Part shown: piece after piece, positions 17,110 to 25,897 of the stretch
Layout of the letters: each line of letters opens with the position of its first letter
Numbering within the stretch: position 1 is the stretch's first letter
Assembly: GCA_030429545.1 (NCBI GenBank)
Contig: JAUIFF010000005.1
Location: 124,001 to 188,000 of the forward strand
DNA length: 64,000 bases
From: Polyangia bacterium
GTDB lineage: Bacteria; Myxococcota_A; Polyangia; Nannocystales; Nannocystaceae
Direction of reading: 5' to 3'
The notes under the pieces: model-generated
Told to the model about the DNA's origin: nothing
The model's input: only the letters and a program-made list of their open reading frames with translations
Database searches by the model: none
Program-made: the position numbers and the translations under genes

Positions 17110-18549
17110 GTGACCCAAAATTGGATGCGCCTAATAGCGAGCTGTGGCCTGACATTTTCACTGGCTTCTGGCTGCGCAGGCGTCAAACACTACGAGGGCG
17201 TCAAGTTGACCGAGGGACGCAAGTCGCGGGCGCTGCAACCGCTCGACCTCGCCCGTCACGCAGCTGCCTCGGTCGGGGTGGTCGAAACCAATGTCAGTCG
17301 CGGGTTGGCATTTGTCGTCGCCAGCGATGGCTATTTGCTGACCAATCGCCATGTCATTGAAGATGCCGATCATATCGAAAAGATCGACTTTCCCGCCCTT
17401 AGCCCGCCGCAGAGTTTTGGCAGCGTGCGGGTGGTCTACATCGACCCGAGCCGCGACTTAGCCCTGCTCAAGGTCGACCCCCAATCACCGCTGCCAGCGC
17501 TCGCCCTGGGCACCAACGTCGAAGAGCCGATGTCGCGGTACCTCGCCGAAAAAGACCGGGTGTTGCTGCTCGATCGGGTGGTCGAAGGCGAGGACCAACC
17601 GGCGATCGACGGGCGCGAGCTCGAAGTCGGGTTTGTCGCCCATTTGGGGCGCGTGCGAGAAACTCGTACATACAACGAAGCTGTCGGGCAGGGGCCGTTT
17701 TTTGGGGTGTCCAACGATGTCCAACGCGGGCAAAGCGGTGGCCCGGTGCTCGACCGCTACGGGCGTGCCATCGGCGTGGTCACGTGGACGTGGAAACACC
17801 AGCGCGGCGGCTATGCCATTCCCATTTCCGAGGCCGTCGACATGTTGGCGACCCGGCCCAAACTCGACAATGAGAAGGTTCAAAAAGACAGGTTGCAATC
17901 GCGGGTTGAGCACTTCATCACCGCCCTCTACGGCGGCCGGGTCGACGATGCCCGCCGCATGATTTCGCCGACCTACGCCCGCAAGGTTCGTACCCACACG
18001 ATCGAAGCGATGGCCGAGGCAATGGCGGGAGATGGCAAAGAGGCGGTGTTTGAGTTCATCAAGGGGCTCGAGGAAATGCTCGCCGAGGCCGCCTCGGGCG
18101 AGGAGCGCAAGGGGTTTGAGCGCATGCACGAGTGGGTGTTGGCGACCGGCACCGACCCGTTTCTCGAAAAGCTCGGACTCGGCGCAGCGCTCGATCGCAA
18201 CCAGGTTGTCAGTTTCTTTTTTGAGTTTTCCCAGTCTTACATCAGTTCGCGGCGTTGGGGTGGCCAGGGCCCCGAGGCGGCGATCGATGCGGCATTGTTG
18301 CACTTACAAACACTCGATGCCGCGCGAACCTTTGCGTTCGCGGAACTCTCGTCGAAACTCGACGACCGCAAGGTCCACATCGAGAAGGTCGAGATCATCC
18401 CGGGTGTCTATGCGCCACAGGCCGTCGTCACCCTCGAAATCAAATCCACGGACGACAGGACCGCAGGTCAACGTTTGGTCCTCCAGATGCGACTAGAATG
18501 GGGAGATTGGTACATGGCGCAGTTACAGACCCAGGGTGTTGCCGCATGA
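17110..18549 (+). CDS. Trypsin-like (HtrA-type) serine protease lipoprotein
   Basis: The 479-aa protein has an N-terminal lipoprotein signal (FSLASGC) and an S1C-type protease domain. The triad is visible as TNRHV (H81), DPSRDLALL (D116) and GQSGGPVLD (S209). The roughly 230 C-terminal residues are helical and lack a recognisable PDZ domain, which is unusual for the HtrA group. The start is either GTG 17110 or ATG 17125; the latter begins directly with the signal peptide. It probably cleaves proteins in the periplasm or at the outer membrane. It is divergent from the ABC ATPase gene. Confidence 0.88.
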   Translation: MTQNWMRLIASCGLTFSLASGCAGVKHYEGVKLTEGRKSRALQPLDLARHAAASVGVVETNVSRGLAFVVASDGYLLTNRHVIEDADHIEKIDFPALSPPQSFGSVRVVYIDPSRDLALLKVDPQSPLPALALGTNVEEPMSRYLAEKDRVLLLDRVVEGEDQPAIDGRELEVGFVAHLGRVRETRTYNEAVGQGPFFGVSNDVQRGQSGGPVLDRYGRAIGVVTWTWKHQRGGYAIPISEAVDMLATRPKLDNEKVQKDRLQSRVEHFITALYGGRVDDARRMISPTYARKVRTHTIEAMAEAMAGDGKEAVFEFIKGLEEMLAEAASGEERKGFERMHEWVLATGTDPFLEKLGLGAALDRNQVVSFFFEFSQSYISSRRWGGQGPEAAIDAALLHLQTLDAARTFAFAELSSKLDDRKVHIEKVEIIPGVYAPQAVVTLEIKSTDDRTAGQRLVLQMRLEWGDWYMAQLQTQGVAA

Positions 18550-18984
18550 GGCGCGCGAGTTTGTTGCTTACTCATCTAACTTGTCAATTACATCCGCCGT
18601 GCCGGCGGGTCGCCAAAGCTGTCCGCGCGTGCATGCGGCCAGGTCGTGCACGGCCACGCCGCCGACTGTGGCGCGCGCTAATTCGGCGACCGCGAAGGGT
18701 CCCGCCGCGGTTGTGTTAGCGGGCCTGGCCCGACCTGCGGTCGCGCGCCTAGGTATTCGCCGATGGTCGATTTGGGTCATTTGTGCCTGACGTCCGTTGT
18801 TTGCCAACCCGGGCAGCGATGTCAGGTGGCGACGAAACCCGAAAGCGGACCTATAGGATCTTCCCCAGTTACAGGCCGCGGCGACGCGGCGTCGACTTTG
18901 CATTGAGTGTCGACCATGGTCCTGCACGGGCAAAAACCCCGTAAGATGCAGGATGTCGCGTCCGCGCGAACACTGGAGTTTGAA
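18550..18984. other. Intergenic region without a supported gene
   Basis: A minus-strand open frame (18568-18933) is present but shows no signal peptide, domain or ribosome site, and I do not call it. The promoter of the downstream three-gene operon should lie in the right half; GGAG at 18974-18977 is the ribosome site of its first gene. Confidence 0.45.
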
Positions 18985-19638
18985 ATGCGCCTACAAAATA
19001 AACTGGTCTGTTTGTGCCTGTCTTCGCTCGCGTTCTCGACAATCGCCCATGCCGAGACCGTGACCACAGAACCAATTCCCGGTTCTGTCTATATCTCCGA
19101 GCCGCAAAACGATACCTACTATCCCGAGGAGACCACGATTGCCGTGAAGGTTTGGGGGTACTTGGAGACCGCTCAAACCATTGAAGTCACGCTTGCGGTC
19201 GACGGGGTCGCCCATCCGCACTCGTGCGATACAGCCGGCGAATGCGTGTTTGAAGATGTTGCCCTCGCCGCGGGTATGCACACCATCCGTGCCGAAGGTG
19301 TGTTTGACGGGTCCCACACCGACGCCCATCAGATCGATGTGTGGGTGGTGGAGGAGCCCCCGCAGGAAACCACCGAGACGACTGAGGGAACGAGTGGCTC
19401 CGACTCCGAGACCGGGGGCGAGACCGGCGATACCACCGGCGGGGAGACAGGCGATACGGACACCTCGGGTGATGGTGAGAGTGAAGGTGGCGTTACCGAA
19501 GCGGGAGGCTCGGTCGGCACCGACTCGGGTGATGGCGGCGACGACAAGGGTGGCTGTCGGATAGGCCAGGGGCAGGCAGGCGGTATGTCGCTGGCGATGT
19601 TGCTGTTGGCCGCGGGTATGCTTCGGCGTCGTCGCTAA
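18985..19638 (+). CDS. Secreted surface protein with MYXO-CTERM-like sorting tail
   Basis: The 217-aa protein starts at ATG 18985 (GGAG 7 nt upstream) with a Sec signal ending in AHA|E. A beta-rich domain of about 100 residues (VYISEPQNDTYYPEETTIAV) resembles an Ig-like fold, with one CDTAGEC cysteine pair. A Gly/Thr/Glu/Ser/Asp linker of about 70 residues follows, then GGCRIGQ, a hydrophobic helix and RRRR. This tripartite end matches the MYXO-CTERM signal, which anchors or sorts proteins to the myxobacterial surface. Its stop codon overlaps the start of the DUF1592 gene by one base, so the two are translationally coupled. Confidence 0.85.
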   Translation: MRLQNKLVCLCLSSLAFSTIAHAETVTTEPIPGSVYISEPQNDTYYPEETTIAVKVWGYLETAQTIEVTLAVDGVAHPHSCDTAGECVFEDVALAAGMHTIRAEGVFDGSHTDAHQIDVWVVEEPPQETTETTEGTSGSDSETGGETGDTTGGETGDTDTSGDGESEGGVTEAGGSVGTDSGDGGDDKGGCRIGQGQAGGMSLAMLLLAAGMLRRRR

Positions 19639-21224
19639 TGTCCGAGCGGCGGCACAGGTGGCAGCGCTGGCTGCTTGCTGGAACACTTGTGCTTGCAAGT
19701 TGTTCGGCAAGTGAGCAGCCGGTGCCAGGGCCCAAACGGTTTCACCGGCTCAATCGCGCCGAGTACAACAACTCGGTCCGCGACCTGCTCGGGGTTGCCC
19801 TGCAGCCGGCCGACGACTTTCCGGCCGACGACCCGAGCCTGGGGTTCGACAACAACGCCGCGAGCCTAAGCCTCTCTCCCCTGCAATTTGAGCTCTACGA
19901 GCGTGCTGCTGCCAAACTAGCGAGTCGTGCTCTGACACCCGGGACAACCTCCCGCGACCAGCTGCTACCATGTGCCGATGCCGCCGACGCCACAAAACAT
20001 GCTGATACATGCATTGCCGAGCTGATCGACGAGTTCGGCCCTCGGGTGTGGCGCCGACCGCTGACCAACGAGGAGTTGATGGCGCTTAGCGAGCTCGGGT
20101 CAGGCGAGCCGTTGGCAGTTCGGGCCGAGCTTGTGGTGCAGGCGATGTTGCTGTCGCCCAACTTTTTGTACCGCAGCGAGCCGGTGGCCGCGGCGGGCGA
20201 GACCATCTGGCTCAATAGCCATGAGCTCGCGGCCAGGCTTTCCTATTTTTTGTGGAGCTCAACCCCCGACGACGACTTGCTGGCAGCGGCCCAGACGGGC
20301 GAGTTGCTCGACCCCGCCACCCTGCGTGCCCAGGTCGAGCGGATGCTCGACGACCCGCGTGCATATGCACTCGTCACCAACTTTGGGGGCCAGTGGCTGA
20401 GCTTTCGCGCCCTCGACAACGTGTTTAAAGATGCCCACCGTTACCCACTTTTTGACGACGAGTTACGGGTTTCGATGGCGACCGAGGCGGCCCTGACGTT
20501 TGCCGAGTTTGTCGGCCAAAACCGCGACCTGCGTGATCTTTTGACGTTTAAAACGAGTTACGTCGACACGCGTTTGGCCGAGCTCTATGGCGTGGCTGAC
20601 CCGGGGCCGGGCTTTGTCGCGGTCGACCTCGCGGGTGCCGAGCGCCAGGGGATTTTGACACAAGCAGGGTTTTTGACGGTGCACAGCTATCCGTTTACGA
20701 CCTCGCCGGCACGCCGCGGGCGTTGGGTGTTGGACCATTTGTTGTGCCAACCGCCGGCGCCCGCTCCCGACGGTGTCGACATTCCGATCGACCCGATGTC
20801 GGGGACCAAGCGCGAGGAACTCGATGCCCATCGGCAAAACCCGGCCTGTGCCGCGTGCCATGATTCGCTCGACCCGCTCGGCCTCGCGTTTGAGACCTAC
20901 GACCCGATAGGTCAGCTGCGCACCCTCGAAAATGGGGAGCCTATCGATCCCGCCGGGGCCTTGCCCTCGGGTGTGGCGTTTGCCAATGCCCGCGAGTTAT
21001 CCACGTTGCTGGCCGACGATCCCCGCGTGGTCGATTGTATGATCCAACAGGTACTTGTCTATGCATTGGGTCGCGGGCTGACGGCCAGCGAGCACCGGCA
21101 CATCGACACGCTCGCCGCCGAGCTGCGCGAGCGGGGGACCGGTGCCCGCGACTTGTTTGCCGTGGTTGCCGTCAGCGAGTTGTTTCGCCAGGCAGCGCCC
21201 GCCGCCGCGGAGGAGGCCCCCTAA
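19638..21224 (+). CDS. DUF1592/DUF1588-family (planctomycete-cytochrome-type) secreted protein
   Basis: This 528-aa protein has an N-terminal lipoprotein-like signal (LVLASC). Consecutive domains of the DUF1587-1595-1592-1588-1585 array are visible: FHRLNRAEYNNSVRDLLGV near residue 35, VWRRPLTNEEL near 137, ELAARLSYFLWSSTPDDDL near 197, QGILTQAGFLTVHSYPFTTS near 338, and a C-x-x-C-H haem-c-like motif CAACHDSLDPLGLAFE near 404. Members always travel with a DUF1552 gene, as here (one-base overlap). The function of the pair is not established; an extracytoplasmic oxidation of polymers has been proposed for relatives. Confidence 0.9.
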   Translation: MSERRHRWQRWLLAGTLVLASCSASEQPVPGPKRFHRLNRAEYNNSVRDLLGVALQPADDFPADDPSLGFDNNAASLSLSPLQFELYERAAAKLASRALTPGTTSRDQLLPCADAADATKHADTCIAELIDEFGPRVWRRPLTNEELMALSELGSGEPLAVRAELVVQAMLLSPNFLYRSEPVAAAGETIWLNSHELAARLSYFLWSSTPDDDLLAAAQTGELLDPATLRAQVERMLDDPRAYALVTNFGGQWLSFRALDNVFKDAHRYPLFDDELRVSMATEAALTFAEFVGQNRDLRDLLTFKTSYVDTRLAELYGVADPGPGFVAVDLAGAERQGILTQAGFLTVHSYPFTTSPARRGRWVLDHLLCQPPAPAPDGVDIPIDPMSGTKREELDAHRQNPACAACHDSLDPLGLAFETYDPIGQLRTLENGEPIDPAGALPSGVAFANARELSTLLADDPRVVDCMIQQVLVYALGRGLTASEHRHIDTLAAELRERGTGARDLFAVVAVSELFRQAAPAAAEEAP

Positions 21225-22537
21225 TGGCCAAAAAACTCTCGCGTCGGGCTTTTTTGGGCGGGGCCGCGGTCGCGGTTGGGTTGCCGCTACTCGACGCGAT
21301 GGCGCCAGTTCAAACCGTGCGTGGTGCCCCGCACACCACGGCCACGCGGCTGCTTTGCTACTACCTGCCCAACGGCATGGTGATGCCGACCTGGACCCCG
21401 AGCGGCGAGGGCAACGAGTTTGTGTTGGGGCCGACGCTGTCAGGTTTAGGTGCGCATACATCTGAAATTGTGGTGGTGAGTGGGCTTGAAAATGCCGGTT
21501 CCGACCCCGGTGCGCCGGGCCATCATGCCGCCGGGACGGCCGGGTTTTTAACCGCGGCCCTGGCCCGAAAAACCGAGCTCGCGCCCCACTTGGCGACCTC
21601 GATCGATCAACTGTTTGCCGCGACACAGATGGGCCAAACACCCCTGACGTCGTTGCAACTCGGGACCGACGGTGGGGTGGGCCTAGGCGACTGCGACAAC
21701 GGCTACGCCTGTGCCTACTCCCGCAGCATTTCGTGGGCCTCGCCCACCACCCCGATGCCCAAGGTCACCTCCCCGAGTGTCGCGTTTGACCTGTTGTTTG
21801 GCGGCCTCGACCCAACCGCAACCGCGGCCGAACAGGCGATTCGAAAGCATCGGCGCAAAAGTGTGCTCGATGCCGTGCGTGGCGATGCCAAGCGCCTACA
21901 GGCCAGTTTGGGCCATGGTGACCGGACCAAGCTCGATGCGTACCTCGAAGGTGTCCGGGCGCTAGAGTTGCGGATACAACAAAACCAGGCGAGTTGTGCC
22001 GGGGCTGAAGTCAATCGTGCGCCCGCAGACTTTGTCGAGCTGGTCGCGGCCATGACCGACATCATGGTGTTGGCGTTTCGCTGCGACGCCACCCGCGTAA
22101 TTTCGTGGATGCTCGGCAACTCGGCATCGCAACAGGCCTACCCATTTTTAGGGGTAAGCGACGCCCACCACGACCTGTCCCACCACGCAGGTGACCCGGC
22201 CAAGCTCGCGGCGCTGCAGACCATCGAGGCCTGGGAAGTTGCGCAGTTCGCCGCGTTGTTGACCAAACTACGCAATGTCCCGGAGGGGGAGGGGACGCTG
22301 CTCGACAACTGTTTGGTGCTGCTATCGAGCGAAATCTCCGACAGCAACTCGCACTCGCACAAAAACTTGCCGGTGGTGTTGGCCGGGCGTGCGGGCGGGG
22401 CCCTCGAGACCGGGCGCCACCTCGTGTACCCGCAGGGGACGGCCTACGGTGATTTGTTGGTGTCGGTGCTCGACGCCGTCGGCGGGCCTAGCGGGGAACT
22501 ACGCGATCGCGGGTACGCTGCGCTCGGCGGGCTTTAA
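21224..22537 (+). CDS. DUF1552-family Tat-exported protein
   Basis: The 437-aa protein begins at ATG 21224, which overlaps the preceding stop codon by one base. The N-terminus has a twin-arginine signal (KLSRRAFLGGAAVAVGLPLL), so it is exported folded, probably with a cofactor or metal. LLCYYLPNGMVMPTW and ISDSNSHSHKNLPVVLAG are typical of DUF1552. It works with the DUF1592 protein in an unknown extracytoplasmic reaction. Its stop codon directly abuts the stop of the convergent lipoprotein gene, with no base between them. Confidence 0.9.
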   Translation: MAKKLSRRAFLGGAAVAVGLPLLDAMAPVQTVRGAPHTTATRLLCYYLPNGMVMPTWTPSGEGNEFVLGPTLSGLGAHTSEIVVVSGLENAGSDPGAPGHHAAGTAGFLTAALARKTELAPHLATSIDQLFAATQMGQTPLTSLQLGTDGGVGLGDCDNGYACAYSRSISWASPTTPMPKVTSPSVAFDLLFGGLDPTATAAEQAIRKHRRKSVLDAVRGDAKRLQASLGHGDRTKLDAYLEGVRALELRIQQNQASCAGAEVNRAPADFVELVAAMTDIMVLAFRCDATRVISWMLGNSASQQAYPFLGVSDAHHDLSHHAGDPAKLAALQTIEAWEVAQFAALLTKLRNVPEGEGTLLDNCLVLLSSEISDSNSHSHKNLPVVLAGRAGGALETGRHLVYPQGTAYGDLLVSVLDAVGGPSGELRDRGYAALGGL

Positions 22538-23551
22538 CTACATCCAGTGGTAGCTCACGCCCTGGCCACCGGGGACATAGGGTTCCCACGAGATATGCAT
22601 CAGCATGCGCCCGGCCAGGGACGGAGGGGAGTCGGTTGTCTCGCTACCCGGCTCGCTCGGTTCGGCTCCGGGCTCGGCTGGGGTCGAAGTCGTTGTATCA
22701 TCATCGGTTTCGCCCGGGGGTGGCACGGCGGCCTCGTCGGCAGCTCGGGTCGACTCGGCGTTGACCGTTGGTGCGGGTTGTTGGGGAGGTGGGCGTGTGA
22801 GCCCGGCGGCCTGGTAAAACCGCATAAACAGGACTTCTTGGGCCGAGCCGATGGCCTGGAAAAACGCGGCTTTTTCCGCCTCGAGCGGGCCTAGGTCTTG
22901 CTGCCCGACCGGCAACTGGACCCGGTGCACCCCCTGGCTTGTGAGCCCCCGCGTGGTGTCGGTCCAAACCCAGCCGTTTTTGTCGTACAGCGCGTAGCGT
23001 GCGGTCGCCCGGTAGTTGGTCACCGAGAACCTACCAATCATGGTTTTGCCAGCTTCGTCGATGTCAAACCGGGAAACCACGATACCGTCGAGTCCGAGCT
23101 GTTCGAGCAATTGGCGCTGTTCTGACGGATCGAGCTTGGTCCGTGCCATCGCCCGCAAGATGCCGCCCGGGCGATAGTCGAAGTTGTTGGTTTCGATCGC
23201 CGTGACAAATCCGGCGAGGCCACGTTGGTGATATTTGGCGTAGAGCGCCTGGTACACAGGTTGGGCAATGAGCTCGGTCCGCGGCATCACGCTCCAACCA
23301 AACTCGGTTGCCAGCGATTGAGCGAGGAATGCGTAGGCTTCGTTGCCGGCCTGTTCACCGGCGTTTTGTGCCGCGGCCTGGGCTTCGAGCCAGGGGGTCT
23401 TGAGAGCGCGTTGGTTGATGGTTGCCTGGTATTCGACGATCGCAACCTTGTCGATCGCTTGCACCCGCTGGAGGTGGACCTTGGCCTTACAGCCGCCGCT
23501 GACTCCCGCGGCCACTAGCCCGACAAACACGATCGATTGGCAACCTCGCAT
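22538..23551 (-). CDS. Predicted lipoprotein of unknown function
   Basis: The 337-aa protein starts best at ATG 23551, directly before a signal ending in VSGGC. A folded domain of about 230 residues follows (VAIVEYQATINQ, then LGLDGIVVSRFDID), reminiscent of the CsgG/LpoB-like lipoprotein folds but too divergent to assign. The C-terminal 80 residues are a Pro/Thr/Glu/Ser-rich tail ending in a short aromatic segment. An in-frame ATG six codons earlier is possible. Confidence 0.7.
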   Translation of the reverse strand: MRGCQSIVFVGLVAAGVSGGCKAKVHLQRVQAIDKVAIVEYQATINQRALKTPWLEAQAAAQNAGEQAGNEAYAFLAQSLATEFGWSVMPRTELIAQPVYQALYAKYHQRGLAGFVTAIETNNFDYRPGGILRAMARTKLDPSEQRQLLEQLGLDGIVVSRFDIDEAGKTMIGRFSVTNYRATARYALYDKNGWVWTDTTRGLTSQGVHRVQLPVGQQDLGPLEAEKAAFFQAIGSAQEVLFMRFYQAAGLTRPPPQQPAPTVNAESTRAADEAAVPPPGETDDDTTTSTPAEPGAEPSEPGSETTDSPPSLAGRMLMHISWEPYVPGGQGVSYHWM

Positions 23552-23663
23552 AAAAACCCCCTGACCCACTCAGATCTTGCGGGTTTGGCCCGTGAGATTC
23601 AACGCGGATTTCAAGGTATATACAACGATGTGACCGCCCGACGACCGTGCTAGGTTCGCGCGC

Positions 23664-24875
23664 GTGAGTGCGACCGAAAACACCCGCCCGATTTGCCACC
23701 CCCGCGACGGCATTGCCTGTGAGACACCCGGCCTTGCGCTCGGTCGCCCCGGCCAGTTCGATGTGTTGGCGAGCGAAGGCAACGCCCGCACCGGTCGGTT
23801 GTGGACCGCCCATGGGCCGATCGACACCCCGTGCTTTATGCCGGTCGGCACCTATGGCGCGGTCAAGGGCTTGGACCCGCGCGACCTAGAGGAGGTCGGT
23901 TCGCAAATCATCCTGGGCAACAGCTACCACCTGGGGCACCGGCCCGGCGGCGATCGGGTGCGCGAGTTTGGGGGGCTGCACAAAATGATGGGGTGGCGGC
24001 GGCCGATCCTCACTGACAGCGGCGGGTACCAGGTGTTCAGCCTTCGCGGTCTGCAGAAGATCGACGACGAAGGGGTGGGGTACCGCACGCACTTCGACGG
24101 CTCGGCCCACCGCATGACGCCGCGTTCGGTACTCGAAACACAGGCACGGCTGGGCTCGGATATCTGCATGATCCTCGATCACTGTCCGCCCGGCGACGCC
24201 GACCTCAACCTGATGCGCCAGGCCATGGATCGGACCTCCCGATGGGCTCGGCAAGCGGCCGAGATGCGTCGTGAAGTGTTGGCGCCCGAGCAGCTTTGCT
24301 TTGGCATTGTCCAGGGCGGCACCAACCTGCAGTTACGTCGCGAACACCTGGCCACCCTGGCAGATTTGGACTTTGATGGGTTTGCCCTGGGCGGCCTGAG
24401 TGTGGGCGAGCCGATCCCTGAAATGCATGCGACGATGGCCGAGATAGGTCCGCTGATGCCGACAGCAAAGCCCCGCTATGTGATGGGGATTGGCACCCCG
24501 GCTGACCTGCTGGCGGCCGTGCATTCGGGCGTCGACATGTTCGATTGTGTGATGCCGACGCGACATGCCCGCAATGGCCAGCTGTTCACGTTTCACGGGC
24601 GCATGAACATCCGCCGGTCGGAGTTTCGCCGCGACACCCGGCCGGTCGATGAAAGTTGCGCCTGCCCGGTTTGCCAAAAGTTCACCCGCGCGTACCTGCG
24701 CCACCTCCACGAGTGTCACGATCCGCTCTACGGGCGGCTGGCCACCATCCACAACCTCTACTTTTTTCACGAGTGGGTCGGGCTGATGCGCAACGCCCTG
24801 CGGGCCGGCACGTTTGCCGCCCGCTACCAGGAGTTGGCGCGGGTGATCTCCGAGTTTTACCCGGCCAAGTCGTAG
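23664..24875 (+). CDS. tgt: tRNA-guanine transglycosylase
   Basis: The 403-aa enzyme exchanges G34 for the queuine precursor preQ1 in tRNAs with GUN anticodons. The substrate aspartate is in TDSGGYQVFSL (D118), the nucleophile in MFDCVMPTR (D294), and the zinc site is CACPVC plus His (C332, C334, C337, H363). GIVQGG at 214-219 is canonical. The start is GTG at 23664, with about 30 extra N-terminal residues compared with E. coli. The preQ1 synthesis genes are not in the window. It is convergent with a small lipoprotein gene 3 bp away. Confidence 0.95.
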   Translation: MSATENTRPICHPRDGIACETPGLALGRPGQFDVLASEGNARTGRLWTAHGPIDTPCFMPVGTYGAVKGLDPRDLEEVGSQIILGNSYHLGHRPGGDRVREFGGLHKMMGWRRPILTDSGGYQVFSLRGLQKIDDEGVGYRTHFDGSAHRMTPRSVLETQARLGSDICMILDHCPPGDADLNLMRQAMDRTSRWARQAAEMRREVLAPEQLCFGIVQGGTNLQLRREHLATLADLDFDGFALGGLSVGEPIPEMHATMAEIGPLMPTAKPRYVMGIGTPADLLAAVHSGVDMFDCVMPTRHARNGQLFTFHGRMNIRRSEFRRDTRPVDESCACPVCQKFTRAYLRHLHECHDPLYGRLATIHNLYFFHEWVGLMRNALRAGTFAARYQELARVISEFYPAKS

Positions 24876-24878
24876 CCG

Positions 24879-25232
24879 CTACTTGTTGAGGACCATCATC
24901 GCCTGCTCGACGCACGACTGGGCGGTGACATAGTCCTTTGCCTTGGCGAGGCACTGCGACTGGGTTTTGAAGCTCGAGGCACTCTTGTCCTTGATCTGCT
25001 TCATGACCTGTTTGCAGTTGTCGGCCTTGCCGGCGGCGAGTCCTGGCGGCAGCGTGCCGGCCTTGGCTTCGGCCTCGGCAAACTCGGTGAGCCGGTCACA
25101 CGCGGCATTGAGGTCAAGCGCCTTGGCCTCGGGCTTGGCCTGCTGTTGGCCACAGCCGGCGAGGGCACAACTGAAGATCACACCTGTGAGATAGCGATAC
25201 ACAGGCGAGTGTACCGGGTTTGCGGTCTGCAA
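24879..25232 (-). CDS. Small predicted lipoprotein of unknown function
   Basis: The 117-aa reading has a signal ending in CALAGC. The mature part is a small helical, four-cysteine domain (AACDRL, DNCKQVM, SQCLAKA, QSCVEQA) with roughly regular cysteine spacing, probably two disulfides. An in-frame GTG at about 25199 gives a more normal signal length than the ATG at 25232. I do not recognise the family. It is divergent from yajC. Confidence 0.65.
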   Translation of the reverse strand: MQTANPVHSPVYRYLTGVIFSCALAGCGQQQAKPEAKALDLNAACDRLTEFAEAEAKAGTLPPGLAAGKADNCKQVMKQIKDKSASSFKTQSQCLAKAKDYVTAQSCVEQAMMVLNK

Positions 25233-25516
25233 TCTCGATCACCTTCGCGCATCGGGCGCTAAGCCTGGCATCGGTGGTTGCCACACCGGCAAAAGCACCG
25301 GCCAAAACGCCAGCAAAAACGCCAGCAAAACGCCAGTACGTGGGTGAGATATCCGCAGCGCCGCGGGTTGACCATGCTCGTCTCGCTCTGCTAACCCCCT
25401 GCGACCCACCAGATGCTGCACAGCTCTGGTCAGATGGCAACTGTGCGGGGGCGATACTCCAGCGACCTTTCCCGCAGCTAAAAGTTTCCATCGACGCGTT
25501 TCACCAAAGGCCATCC

Positions 25517-25894
25517 ATGTTTTCGCTGACTCCGGTTTTGCTCGCAGAGGCTGCGGCACCCCCCTCGTTGTTCGAGGGGATGTTGCCAATGATCCTCATG
25601 TTTGTCGTGATTTACTTCCTCGTTTTGCGCCCCATGAGCAAGCAGGAAAAAGAGCGTAAGGCACGGGTCTCGGGCCTTTCAAAGGGTGACGAAGTTCAGC
25701 TGACCGGCGGCATTTTGGGCCGTGTGACCAACCCCGACGCCGGCAACGGTGTGGCGGTGGTCGAGATTGCCGACCGCGTTCGGATCCGAGTGCTGCGCGA
25801 CCAAATCCACGACAAGTTCGACGCCAAGGCAGCAGCCGCCCGCGCCGACAAAGACAAGGCCAACAACGACAAGGCCGCTGCCAAGGCGAGCTAA
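25517..25894 (+). CDS. yajC: Sec translocon accessory subunit YajC
   Basis: The 125-aa protein begins at ATG 25517, supported by AAAGG 6 nt upstream; a longer reading from 25220 adds unconserved sequence. One membrane helix (LPMILMFVVIYFLVLRP, about 23-39) is followed by the basic KQEKERKAR and the conserved GDEVQLTGGILGRV. The C-terminus is Ala/Lys/Asp-rich. YajC associates with SecDF in the inner membrane. secD starts 4 bp downstream, so the three genes form an operon. Confidence 0.95.
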   Translation: MFSLTPVLLAEAAAPPSLFEGMLPMILMFVVIYFLVLRPMSKQEKERKARVSGLSKGDEVQLTGGILGRVTNPDAGNGVAVVEIADRVRIRVLRDQIHDKFDAKAAAARADKDKANNDKAAAKAS

Positions 25895-25897
25895 ACC

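Noticed and set aside
18568..18933. Minus-strand 121-codon frame after the protease gene
   Set aside because: No signal, ribosome site or recognisable family; possible remnant, but not supportable.
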